Source of the DNA: Paralvinella palmiformis
Lineage: Eukaryota > Annelida > Polychaeta > Terebellida > Alvinellidae
Assembly (NCBI GenBank): GCA_025642065.1
Contig: JAODUP010000456.1
Location: 652,501 to 716,500, forward strand
Reading direction: 5' to 3'
Length of the DNA stretch: 64,000 bases
In this document: positions 33,235 to 45,859 of the stretch, in pieces
Position numbering within the stretch: position 1 is the first letter of the stretch
Layout of the letters: every line of letters starts with the position of its first letter
Program-made: the position numbers and the translations under genes
Notes under the pieces: generated by a model
Database searches by the model: none
Seen by the model: the letters and a program-made list of their open reading frames with translations, nothing else
What the model was told of the DNA's origin: nothing

Positions 33235-36200
33235 ATGACAGGTATGAATAACATAACTAGTATTAAATTAGATCTGACCTTAATTAGTAATTACTAATTT
33301 AGTAATTAAGATTAATCATGAAGTTAGTCTAATTAAAATTACACTTAGTAACTAGATCTAGAGTCTAGATGAGTAGATCTACTTAAGATATGATATTAAC
33401 TAGATCTAAGTTAAACTTATAATACTAGTCTAAATGAGTAAATCATATAGTCACGACACTAGACTAGTACTAGTGATAAACTGATAATGATATAGATCTA
33501 TTCTAGAGTCTAGATCTACATCTAGATCTATTAGAGTTTAGACTACTATTACTAGTATTAGCTGTGTACTTCTTACCAGTTAGACATGGTAATTATGTGG
33601 TTATATAGTCATGCCAGTGGCCATGTTATATCAATACCTGATCATTACATAACCCATGTAAAAAGATGATCTTCTAGCCATATACGATATAGTTATAGGC
33701 TGTTAGATCTGATAGTGTTATACAGAGTCAGTAAGTGTAGCAGATATAAAACTAGATCTAATACTTATTAGCCAATTAAATATTCTGCTGTGAGCTAATA
33801 TTGCCTTCTTACATATGATAAGAGTGCCTCTATCAGTCTATTACTCTATGACCATCATCATAACCATTTTGTAGGATTGAATATCTGAATCTGGTGATTT
33901 GGCTAAATATCATTTGGCAGTAAGTGCAATGGGCTTACCACTGGAACTTATCTGCACCAATGCTATAGCAGGGCCAGAATTTTTTTCTACATCTCAGATT
34001 CTCCCTAGCCCCTGGGCTAGTAATATATAAATCCACTAGCCCAACCAAATTTCTTACTAGCCAAACAAAAATTTATTAGCTATTACTTTTTTTATTAGTC
34101 AGAACAAAACTGTGCTGGAATGGACAGAGAACAACAGATCATAAATTTGTGTATGATTGATGTTTTATGGCCAATTTTGTGCACATAGTAGGCTAAATGG
34201 GGCGAGTTACCTCCAAAGGTAATGAAGCAAAGTCAAAGATGAAAATCAGCTATGCCCACCCCAAGATTCAAACTCAGGTGGTAGTAATCTGTGGTTCAAT
34301 GCTCTATCAATTATGGAGGCAATAAAGACAATGATTACAAGGTTGGGTTTTGTTTCTGTTTATGTATTACATTCATGCTGTAGTAGTAGATGTTGTTATT
34401 ATTTTACTATTTTATAACTGAATTTAAATATAAAATAAAGCATAAAATAGCAAATAAAGACAGTAATAATTGATATACAGAGGATCAAGGAAGAAACACA
34501 ATTAAGTTACCAAAAACTGCATATAATTCCTTCAGCAAAATATGAAAACGGTTAATGTGATATATTTTCTGCTGGTGATACTTTTTTGATACTGTGTTAC
34601 TGCGAAGAGCTCCACAACAGTGGAAAATGAACTTGAGACTACCACATATCTTGCCTCAAAATGCCAGTAGCCTGGCTACCAATTTTTCCGGCCCTGTACT
34701 ATAGTCCAGATACATACTAGTGGTGGGGGGAACCTCCATGGCCTAACTGGTAGCACAGTTGGTCACAGATCTATAGCAGTTAGCACCTGTGTTCAAACCC
34801 CGGCGATATCAGAAGGGTGTTTCTTCCTTCACTTTGTTTAATTACCTTTGGATATCACCTAGCCCATTTAGGCTACCTTGAGCACAAAAATGGATGTGCA
34901 ACAGCAATATACCAGTGGTGCACTTTATTTTAATATAAATATTAATACTCAGCTGAAAACACCTAATTCTAATTTCATGCCCCACTGCTGTTGGTGTAGA
35001 AGGGCTTACTAGCTTCTTTTGCTGTCATATGCTTCATGGTCAACAAGATCAGTAATATTAATATGTGAACAATTATTGTAAATAGTGAACGATTGCGAAT
35101 ACTAACTACCACATGACATGACATCTGTATATTATCATCATCTGATACTGATAATCCTCCTTTTTGCTCTTAAGTTGCATATTGATTATTTATACCATTT
35201 GTTGATGGTTAATGGATAATTTGAGTTTTTACTGCAGTCCCAGTTAAAATTCATTTTGGATGGCAAAAACCCAATCTTGATTATAATTGGCAAAATTTAG
35301 CTTTTTGCCAAACACAGATCTGGTAATCTGATGAGACTGAGATATGTGATGTTTAAAATAATGGTTGGCTACCATATGTTTTAAATAGGACAATGTACAC
35401 TAGTTACATATGTCCAACTTCCTTGTCTATAGGAGAATATATTATCTAATTCTTTGTTGAACTGCTGTTTATCAAAATGTATTAAATATTTCATGGCTGA
35501 GTACATTGATGTAATTGTTATTATTTTCATTATTTTGTGACTTATTAAAGTGTTTGATCAAGGAGCTGGTAGTTAAGCAGTTTAGTTGTTCTTGGTTTCA
35601 TTCTTTTGTATTTTTTCATCTTCTAATTTACCTACTTCTGCTTTAAATGATTTGTAATATATGTTTACATGGGCATTTCCTTTTGACAACTGTTTTCAGG
35701 CCCCTAGGTGTTATGACTATACAGATATACCCCTCTCTCATTCAAAAAGGTGCAATAACTGTGCCCTAAGTATAACTTATGAAAGACCAACTTTACTCAA
35801 TATTATCACCTGCTTTATTTTATCATAAATATATAAAGCATATTAAACATCAACAGATTTTGTTAATGGTTTTTGGTTGAAATATATAAGTTGAGACAAA
35901 ATATTCCTTTACTTGAAATGGAAACTGTGACATCTGAAATGCAATATGCTTTGTTTTAAAGTAGCATTTGTCTGCCTTGGAACATAATTTGCCTTATTTG
36001 GAAACTTACCGAAATGGAAAATCAATGTCTGTATGTTTATGATAATGAACATAACTAAAGTAAAATAACAGATGAACTGTCATTAAGCAACAATGACACA
36101 CATTGTAAGCTAAGTTCAAAAAGTGGACTGTATGTAACATATAATTATTTATCTAAAATATGTTAATAAGATTTCAGATTTGTTCATAAGAGAGTGTGGC

Positions 36201-39200
36201 ATAATATAGTTCAATTTTATATGGCCAAGCCATTTCATGCTGAACAAACCAGATAAATGTTATAGATTATCTTCAAATAAATCAATAATTATATTCTGAC
36301 AGATCTCAGGATGAGGGGTACAGCAGCTGTGGACTTGTCAGATACAGCTGTAAGTAACTAACAGTTTTCTCTTTTTCAGTGAGAATATGTTTTAGCTGTG
36401 GTTTAAATGTAAAGCACCTTAGAGAAATTCAAGTTGAATAAGGCACTATATAAAATACTATTATTATTATAACTCTATCAGAGCAAGGATTGTGTTTAGT
36501 AGTTTTTGTTGTTAACCGTATTTGTGTCGTTTATATTCTTCTAGGAATCAGTTCACCCCTTCTTGGCTAAAGACAGATCATTACTTCACACCTTTAGTAA
36601 AGAATTAGCCAGTGTCCTGACTGATCCCCAGGTATATTATAACTCATAGATAATATTGTTACTAAAGATATCTAAAAACTAATCTTTTGAAAATATCTGT
36701 ATGCCATATCTTGTTACATTAAGGTATAATAACGCCTTCATTTTAGGCTAAAAAGATTCTAGGATTAGCCTCACTCGACATCTTGTGTACTGTACTGCTT
36801 CTGTTATGGTGTAATTCAACAAATAGTATGGGTAAGTCAATCATTTAATACAGATTGTTATTATAAAGTTACTTGTATTAACTAATCCGTGTATGTACTT
36901 TACTCTTCTGTGCGTTGTTGGCAATAAATGACCTAGTCTCCGCTATTTAAAAATAATGGAAATCCATTAAACTTTCCATTTATAATTTTTGTATTTGGTA
37001 TTAAACTGGTGCAGATAATTTTAAACTGACACTTATTTCCTCTGACAAATATCAGTTTGTTTTCTCACACAAGAAAGTTTGTTATCGTAGACTCTATCCA
37101 TCTTGTGTTAGAATCATCCAGACAGATGGTCATTACATAACATATAGATTTTTCCATTCTGACTTAATGTTATTGTTCTTTGAACTACAAAAAATAATTC
37201 ACATGTCTTTCAAACTTTGTCCATGGCATTAATTTCTTAGACGTGAACTCTTTCTTCCGCTGACTTTTTTTATTATTTTATGTCTTGTACAAATCTTGGA
37301 TTATATTATTGTTTATCTGTCCATCTTTATCTGTCAGCAGTTCTATACACCTGTCTTGAATATTGAAATATTTCTGAAATATATACCTGTGCAAGTAGCT
37401 AACTGGTATTTCCAAATTATTGAGGTGTGGTTCACTAAAATGTTTTGAGGGGATGCTTGTCACTTCAGTTATAAACAAATAGTGTCTACGCACAATGTAT
37501 ATTATACTGATGTATAATTTGGAAATAAAGATTAAAGATCTTACACTTGTGATTATTCACAAAGTCACCAATACTGTTTGGACTTATCTGTCACATTTAA
37601 TTCAATTAAGTATTTGATACTGGTAGTCTTTTATTATGAATTAAAGCATATTTAAGGTATCATTATAAAAACTTTTTTCCACTAATCTTTAAAGCTAATC
37701 TTTTTCTATTACAGCTCTGACAGCCTATACTTACCTTACAATATTTGATTTATTTGGGTAAGTTTTGTGTTGTTGATTTACCTTATATTATCATGACGCA
37801 TATCATTTATGATGTTGCTAGTGACAATTTTTTAAAATAATTAATCACAAGTGAAGTAATCTGTTTGAAATAACATTTATGGTACAGCGCTAATACTGCC
37901 ATTCTAGTGACTTGCCTACTGCACTTATTGCTGAAATATAATCTTTTGTGAAGTTTTATGTCAATTTTTCTAATAATAATTGAACCTATATCTTTGGCTA
38001 TCAAGATTCACTAGCCAAGTTTCTATAATAACATGAAATATTCTTATTCACAAAAAGTTGTTTAAATCATGGTCACTGTTTTAAGAACACCTGAACTAAC
38101 AGCTCAATGGAGCAAAGTAGGAATTTATTCCTCACTATGACCATAAACTCAAAATATAGAGCCTACTACTTCTTACGCATGACAACGTTGTCCAAATGAC
38201 AGTGTTGATAGTAAATAAGATGTGCACTTATTTTACTTCTGATTGTATTAAAATTACTGTACTTTTCCTTATGTCAGTTAAAAGCTTGATGTTTTTGAAT
38301 ATTTCAGACTTTTAACTTGCCTCGTTACAATTTGGGTCCAGGGTCTGGAAGCAACACCTATCTTTTCCTTTGGGTGAGTTAATTATGATTTCTATTTGTA
38401 AGTCACCATACTTCACTCATGTTCTTCATAATTTTCATAGGTTTTATTTGTCCTAGTGTGTAGTAGTGCACGTGTCCTGATGTACACTGGTGTCTTTTTT
38501 TCCTAAATTCGTTTTTATTTGTAATATATACTAATGTTTAAAATAATCTATTGTTTACAAAATTATTTTGAATAAACTTTAAAAATATTTTATGTGTAAG
38601 GTATGTTACTGTGTATAAATTTTTGATTCTGTTATTATCACTTAAATAAACAAATATAAATCCTTATTTACTGTATCTATCATATTTTTGGAAATGTTAA
38701 CTGCACCTTATTTTGTTAATATTTTTATATCAACTGTAATAATAATAATATGCAAAAACTAACCTAATATGATCTAAAGAGAGATTTAACTAAGGTATAT
38801 TGTTTTTGTAATTTGTTTTTGGTGACTCAGTAGACACATGCACTCACACATTAGATATTGTTTGGTTTACTATCAATGTGATTAAACTATTTCAGTTATG
38901 AAAGATTTGAAGTTCTCTCTGTTTTTGCAAGCACCATCCTGGCCCAGTTTGGTTCATTGTTCATAATCAAAGAAAGGTATGTTATGATTGACCATATTTT
39001 TTCTTAATGTAATAACAGTGTGTATCATTCATAATTTGTAAGTTGAATGGAACGAATAATGAAACTAGTGTTTCAACCATCTATGGCATGATGCTTAATG
39101 TAAATATTTGTGTTCATTTCAGTATCGAAAGAATGCTTCTGCAACCAGTTGTAGATATGTACGTAATATTGTTTTAATTTAAAGTGTGTGTTGTATGTTT

Positions 39201-42200
39201 AGCAATAGTATATATATGCTATATATTATTATAATACTTTCTGTAGATTGTGTTCTTGTTTATTTTAATGCAGGTTTTAGTCAATCTTTCCTAAACAGCT
39301 GTTAGTTTACACCACTAGCCATAGTTGGTTTCAGTATAATATAACATATTTACCTGCAGATACATATACTCTTTTTCATTAATAAAAACACAGAAATATA
39401 GAACTGTTTAAGCATCATGAATGTCAGTTTTAGTGTCCATATACATTATTGTATTTTAGCTAAAATATATACATAAACCTTTTTGTTTTCAGTAATCAGC
39501 TTTTACCTGCCACAGGCCTGGCCTTCTTCTCACACATTCTTGTCACTTACACAATGGATAATAGAGCATTTAACCATGTTATATTAGCTTCAAGTTCTAG
39601 TTGGCTACAGGAACATGTCTCGGACATCAGTGAAAGGTTAGCAATGACTGGCATATTTTGGTTCATGATGATAGTTAATACGATTATATTTAAATGAAAT
39701 TGAATGAGTCACTAATTTTTGCGAGTTCAGAAGTATCTTATTTGCTGATCTTGATGCTGAACTTTCCCCTGTGGATGTGCTATGATTAAATTAAATGTTT
39801 CCATTAAATATTCCAGTATTTGTAACGTGATGCCTGGTGTCAGTAAGCTGTTGTTACCAAGGATCAATCCGTTTGCTTTAATAGCTTTTGCTGGAGCAAC
39901 AGCTTTAATATTTGTCTATCTGGTTATTGATATCAGGTAATATGTTCCTGAGGATTGGTGACTTTCTGTTTCTTCACAGCAGTTAATGTCTGTTATAAAT
40001 AATGGTAGGCAAAATGGTAATTTTAATTAATTAAATTTTATAAAATGTTTGCCATCTTTTCTCTTGTCATTATTCCTGTATAGAAAACTGCCTACCATTC
40101 TAGACTGTTTGTGATTTATGTGGACACAAAACTCGAATTATATTACAATAAGTTATTTTCTAAAGCTAGGCATGGTTAACATTCTGTACTTAAGTATTGC
40201 TGTATAACAGTTAGTATTGTGATAAGGTATAGTAGAAACTAAATACTGATAATTACACCAATTAAATGGTGTTTATATCTGATAATCTGACAGCAGTTAT
40301 GTCACATGATACATGGACAAAAGGACGAAGGATATTTAAACACTGTTAGAGCATTATGGCTATATGTGGTTATAAACTTGTAGGTAGTGTTTTGAGTGAG
40401 GCACATTGTCATTGCTGTCATGATTATTTTCAGGAATTTTTACTCGGCTGATACGTGGGCTGCTGTGTGGATTGCGATGATGACCTGTGGAACTATGTTC
40501 CCAATGAGTGTCTACAGTGGCAAGATATTACTTCAGGTAAATTTGAGCAGTGAATATAAATATATATGTTTCAATTCTGATCATCTAGATCAGTTAGAGC
40601 ATTGCACTACAAACCTCCAGGTTGTGGGTTTGAATATGGCTAACACCGGTGTTTGTGGGATGTTTCCTTATTTAGTCACCCCATAGCCATATGTCTCCGG
40701 TGTGACCACTGCCCAAGTTAAAGAAACAAACTAACCACCTTGGAGTAGATTCAGTCAAATGTTGATTCATCATTTACCAATATGGAGTTCACATTCCAAT
40801 TATAAACTTTTTTTAGTAATTTATTAGACCTAAATTTAAGTTCAGTGTTTATGTTAATTGTTTTATCCAAGTTCTGCCATCTTCAGAGCAATAATCATAC
40901 ATCCAATTGGAATGGTCATGTTTTGGTTTTCTCACGTTTACAAAAAAATGTCATGACAGTAAATTTCTCATTTACTCACTCACTCTCTCCCAGGGATGGC
41001 ATCTCCGTAGCTGATCATGCAGTTAGCTACAAATCTCCAGTACCTGGTTACAGATCCCATCCAGGCTTTGTCTTAACAGTGCTCTGCTTTGCTTCACTAC
41101 TCAGGGTTACCACACATCCTTAAAACATGGAAAATAACAAATAATTTTCCAGGTCCTGGAAATGTCCTTAAATTTTACAAAATAAGGAAATGTCCTAGAA
41201 AAAATATTGTCTTAGAACAAAAAGCCTGTGAATAAATATTATGCTGTTGAAGAAAACTTTATTTGTAGAAGAAAAAGAGTACGGTTACGTGGTCTTGATA
41301 TCCCATGTTAGTTAAAATTTAAATGAAAGTGGATGGATCGGACAGCTAGAAGGGGTAAAGAGGCTGTATAATAAAAAAAACTAATAATTGATCAGTCATT
41401 GAATAAATATTATATGCTTTTTCACACACATCTTGATTTAATACATTTAAATCTTGTATACTTTGTCCTGGAAAATAGTAATTTTGTTTTGGAAATGTCC
41501 TGAAAAATAATATTTCCTTGACTGTGGGAACCATGTTACTATTTAGTCTTTGATATCTATAAAACAGAAATATTTATATATTCCTAATAATTATTATTGA
41601 ACTAACCCAATGAGTAGAGAGCATGGAGAGATAAATATAAACAAACTGTGTTGGTTTTAAGTTCTTCGTGTTACCAAGTTCCCTGTATTAATTGAAAAGG
41701 TTGGTTTAGTATATTGCAGACATGGGGTCAATGGTCAGTTTTGGAATTGATTATTTAAAAAAATGGAATTGGAATTGATAAAATTGGAATTGAAGTTTCT
41801 TACAAAACAATTAAATCTACAAATTAATTTACCATTTAATTTTTTAATTCAGAAAAACAAATCCAATGACAATCCTACTTGGAATATAAACTGTTCGGAG
41901 TAGATTCTCAGACTACCTACTCATGGTGAAAAGTAGTAGGTTAAAAATGGAATTTGTGTTAAAGAATTTGAAATAATAACTTTTATGTGGAATTGGAATT
42001 GACTAAATGGAATTGAGTGAAATTGGAATTGACAAAATGGAATTGACCCCCAGTCTGGTATATAGGATTATCTTGAATGGATGGAAGACATGGCTGTTGT
42101 AAATCATAATAAAATCAAACTGGAGAAATCTGTTTTACTAATATTTAAACAGTTGATATTTTATTTTGAAATTAATTCACAAAAATACAACTAGCCAATA

Positions 42201-44774
42201 CATGTCTGAAAAATGGAGGAAATGAAAACTTGGGGGGGGGGATTTATTTTTGGCCAAGATGTCGGAGAATTTATTTTGGATTGGCATGATATTTACAATT
42301 TAAATATTTATACAATAACATCCTGTTTATTTCAGGCTATTTGTGTATTGTTGGGTGTTCATATTAGTAGTTGATTCTTGTAAATTGCATTTAATTTTAT
42401 AATGTTCAGTTGAAGTTCTGTTATTTACAAATGTTGATAATTATTTCCTTCTGTACATAGTTGTATGGTAAGGTAATGTCCAGTTATGTAATATTTTGAT
42501 GTTGCATAAGCCATAGCTTATGTAGCACAATTCTCTCTCTGTCTTCTAAGACCAGCTATAAATACTAGGCGTATCCATGAACAATGGCTACCTGGCAGCA
42601 TTAACTAGATTGCAATTTAGGTGTTGCCAAATGTGGCATGATGAATGCAACAAATGTTCGGTTAGATTGGTTTAAGAAAAATGGATCGAAGGCCAATACC
42701 AAAATAATTTGGTTGTTCTAACTAATATGACGAGCAGTGATGGTGTGGATTTCAGGCTTAGGAGCTGCAATGTTGTAATATGGTGACAGATTCACTCAGC
42801 CATAAGTGAAAACCTGACAGGATGCAATGGCCATGCATCTGAGTATAGGATTCCACTTATCGTAGTTGCATGTGCTATATGCTTCCCAGGGGGGTTGAGG
42901 TGTGTGCTAGATTGAAACATGTCCGAGTTAGGGGTAAACACAATAATATATAACTCTTCTGAAAGATTTAATTATTAGATATATGATGCTTATAAAGGTT
43001 TTTATTATTATTATTTTTAAGAAAATTCAGTATTATAATATTCTTTATTGTGATGATTCATCTGTTACTGTGATTGATGTATAACAAACCTAAACATTGT
43101 TGAATTACTTGTCATTATTGCAACATTGACTCTGTGCAAAGAAGATAGATGCAGACCCCAAAGGGAAAGAAATTAAAATAAACAGGATTTTGCCCTATTC
43201 AAAAAAGCAAAAGACATAAAAGAGGAAGTTTGCCAATAAAATTAATGAACTTCCATAGAGTTTGTCTTGAACAATTCATAATTCATCCAATAAAATGGAT
43301 ATACCTTTAACAAATGTGTCATAAATCATGAATAATTACCTATACCAACCCGAATGGTTTTAGAGGAAGTTCTGTTTTGTTCAATTGGTGGTAAATGTGT
43401 CAGATATTTTGTACAAAGATTCTGGTGAGAACCCCGATGAGGTGATGTTAAGTCTTTACTAGTATCTGTGTTTCTGTTAATATTGTAGGATTTGTTCAGT
43501 CATAAACTCACTGCGTGCACATACTCATGTGCATGTGTGTGCACACACTGCTTGGATATAGATAAGTACTAGGTGGAAGTAGTGAGTGTTGATTGGTAGT
43601 CTTTGTCAGTGTCTATGGGAGTTATATGATGTATACTTCTGTGTTTGCTGATCAGTTGTTGGAATTTCTACATCAGTCAAGCAAACTTTGTATGAGCATT
43701 TCTTATCAAGAACATGGTCTGTCAAAGTGCTTAGAGCATGATATTTTAACTTGTGAAGGAGTGCAGGTTATATAGCAAGTACCGTGTTTCTTGCTAGTTT
43801 GTAAAAAATCATTCTTCCATTTTCAGACGACCCCGTCTCACATTATTGGTCAGTTAGACAAATCAATAAGAGAGGCCTCAACACTGGATGGCGTGCTCGA
43901 GTTCAGACACGAGCATTTCTGGACTCTGGCATTTGGAACAATGGTAACTAGCCACACTTATCGGCATTAGAAGAATCATTGGTTATAAACATTTAGAGTT
44001 GTGTAGTTTTATCTTTCTTTTCTCAGAGTAAGTTAGCTGCTTATGTTGATAATTTTGGGGTATTTTCAGGCTGGGTCTGTACATGTGCGTGTGCGCAGAG
44101 ATGCTGATGAGCAGATGGTACTGGCTCATGTCTTCAACAGGCTCTCCAATTTGGTTGTCGTTCTGACGGTGCAGATCTTTAAGGATGACTGGTCTCGACC
44201 ATCAAGCATTCACATTCTTAACAGTCTACAGAGTGGCTTCAGTTCAGCGAGTCCATCTGGCAATCTTGGAAGTAACAAAGCACAGAGTCCATCAACAGAG
44301 GGTTTACTGTCAACGGGAAATCCGTACAATCCTGTACAGCATAGCAGTTCTCCATTTAGTGGAATAGGTCTTCCACCTGTGCTGATACCTTCGCGAACTG
44401 ATCCAGCAATCGTGGCCAATTTTGGTGGGCCACCCAATGGAAACATTCCCGCCTTACGTCTAGCTGCTAGTGCCCCAGCCAATGCGAGTGCCTCCCAGTG
44501 GAGTAGGATTGCTGATCACCATGGCGAACACATGCAGTTGGCAACCAGCACTAATGGGCCACCTTCGCACATTGCTGGTATGACAAGTTTAAGCAGTGAC
44601 CATCCAAATAGTACGGTTGGCTTGGTCAACACCTCACAGGAGTCATCCAGTAATGATAGCCAAACGTCAGCTATACAACATGTTAGTCAGTCTCACAACA
44701 CGCAAGACAGCGTTCACTTAGAACAGTCACCAGCCTCGCAACTTCAAAAAGATATTTTACGAAAGCAAACTTAA
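33235..44774 (+). CDS. Zinc transporter 6 (SLC30A6/ZnT6), about 546 aa, 13 exons
   Basis: Exons: 33235-33241, 36303-36349, 36545-36631, 36747-36831, 37715-37757, 38308-38373, 38896-38976, 39123-39158, 39493-39636, 39817-39936, 40434-40536, 43827-43943, 44070-44774. All are GT-AG and phase-consistent. Strong ZnT6 signatures: WCNSTNSMALTAYTYLTIFD, SWLQEHVSDIS, LLLPRINPF, FPMSVYSGKILLQTTP, GQLDKSIREASTLDGVLEF, EHFWTLAFGTMAGSVHVRVR, and LTVQIFKDDW. ZnT6 is a cation diffusion facilitator that pairs with ZnT5 in the early secretory pathway to load zinc into enzymes such as alkaline phosphatases. It is itself transport-inactive: here the usual HxxxD metal site in the fifth membrane segment aligns to FALIA, and the second-segment site to LTIFD. 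The cytosolic tail is longer than in vertebrates and Ser/Asn-rich (about 190 residues after QIFKDDW). The first exon codes for only two residues plus one base. Confidence 0.94.
33250..33780. repeat. Cryptically simple TAGATCTA-rich sequence in SLC30A6 intron 1
   Basis: A stretch built almost entirely from TAGATCT, CTAGTC, TAGTACTAG and TTAATTAG words, many of them palindromic, with no fixed period. It begins right after exon 1. A second such stretch lies at 55040-55510. Confidence 0.6.
34148..34320 (-). mobile_element. SINE-A copy
   Basis: Reverse orientation: GATTGATGTTTTATGGCC, TTTTGTGCACATAGTAGGC, CTCCAAAGGTAATGAAGC, then a tRNA-like part with AAGATTCAAACTCAGG and GGTTCAATGCTCTA. In intron 1 of SLC30A6. 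Confidence 0.82.
34723..34910 (+). mobile_element. SINE-A copy
   Basis: Head CCTCCATGGCCTAACTGGTA, B-box-like TGTTCAAACCCCGGCG, body TTCACTTTGTTTAATTACC, TAGCCCATTTAGGCTACC and GAGCACAAAAATGG. Oriented opposite to the copy 400 bp to its left. In intron 1 of SLC30A6. Confidence 0.82.
36375..36478 (+). mobile_element. LINE 3' tail (L2/CR1-like) fragment
   Basis: GTAAAGCACCTTAGAG, AATAAGGCACTATATAAAAT and (ATT)n form the classic 3' end of an L2-like LINE, or of a SINE that borrows it. It starts near or shortly after the exon 2 donor of SLC30A6. No coding part remains. Confidence 0.7.
40580..40737 (+). mobile_element. SINE-B copy
   Basis: GATCAGTTAGAGCATTGCAC (A-box region), AAACCTCCAGGTTGTGGG, then GGTTTGAATATGG (B-box region), GGTGTTTGTGGGATG and CCGGTGTGACCACTGCCC, matching the copy at 24370. 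In intron 11 of SLC30A6. Confidence 0.78.
40975..41115 (+). mobile_element. Possible third tRNA-derived SINE, or diverged SINE-B
   Basis: CTCCGTAGCTGATCATGCAG and CTGGTTACAGATCCCATCC resemble A- and B-box regions with SINE-B-like spacing, and CAGTGCTCTGCTTTGC follows. The match to SINE-B is weaker than for the other copies. Confidence 0.4.
41717..42057. mobile_element. hAT-like MITE (copy 2), intact
   Basis: A 341-bp element bounded by CAGACATGGGGTCAAT and the inverse of CAGACTGGGGGTCAATTCC, rich in TGGAATTGA words throughout. Flanks GTATATTG and GTATATAG look like an imperfect 8-bp duplication, as expected for hAT. It shares its left arm with copy 1 at 30607. It has no coding capacity. In intron 11 of SLC30A6. 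Confidence 0.8.
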
Positions 44775-45209
44775 CTCAAACCTCATCTCACTTGAATATT
44801 CACTGCAGTGGACAGTTTATACATTTGGTTCACTGGATATGTTATCAAAAGGTTTCATCCATTGTTTTGTTCATGTTTGAGCAGTTGATACTACACCCAT
44901 CTGAACCTTATTAACATTCCAGGATTTTCCTTAGGGAAATATACGTAGAACCATCCAATTAGCATATAATACAGTATTTATTCATCTACTAGGAAATTGT
45001 TGCCATAGCAGTGTCATCATTTGTGTACAGTTCAATGAAATTAAATTAGCCATGATGGCTAGTTTCAACATTAGTATTTATTTCTTGCAAACCTTTTTCT
45101 AAAAGAAGTACAGATCTTTTATATTTTCCCTTGTGTATCTTGCATTTTTAGTTTTCCAGCAATTCACCTGTTCAAGCATTTCTTCTGTTGTCTGTTTCAT
45201 GAACGATTA

Positions 45210-45215
45210 AATAAA
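45210..45215 (+). terminator. Candidate polyadenylation signal of SLC30A6
   Basis: AATAAA about 435 bp after the stop codon; a second AATAAA lies at 45645-45650. The convergent PLAT gene ends at 45860, so the two 3' UTRs are close or may overlap. Confidence 0.45.
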
Positions 45216-45859
45216 TCATATATTTGATTTTGTTGCCAACTATCTGAGATTATGTGAAACTAGCATGAAGAAGTCATTTACCAGCGAGTTCAGAGAAATA
45301 TATTTTCATGAAATATGTATGTTTACATGAAACTATGTAAAGGAAAACGATTGTGATAGAAAACTAGCAGTTGTTCCATTTAGGTTTGCTGATGTACAGC
45401 AGCTGAATGTTTTATATAGCTATTTTGCATGTGCAATTCTCGATGACAACAAGTTAATATTTATAATTGTAGTCAACCTGTTTTAGGTATCTTGGAGGCT
45501 CAGACTTGTAAAATAAACCCATAATATATTCATTCATAAAGGATCTTCACATGACATATGATGTAATTAATGCTTTATATATTTACTAGACATGTAACTA
45601 CTGCAGTTAATTCTGTTTAGAATTAAGTGACCAGTGCATATATAAATAAAAATTAATATAAATGCAGTTTTAAGAATTAAAGTTTTATCCAACAAAATAT
45701 ATAGTTGATTACTGCACAATAATATTCTGGTAAACTATTATGACAATAAATACATACACATATGCTAGTTATTAATGATTACTTATAAAGATGATCCTAA
45801 CTATCCCATGTGCCATCAACTGGTCACAGTAACTTAACACAGCCATAAATAGCCCTTCG

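Noticed and set aside
40396..40686. 96-codon frame starting MRHIVIAVMIIF
   Set aside because: It is SLC30A6 exon 11 plus read-through into the following intron and a SINE, not a separate gene.
44210..44482. 90-codon minus-strand frame opposite the SLC30A6 last exon
   Set aside because: Antisense shadow of a real coding exon.
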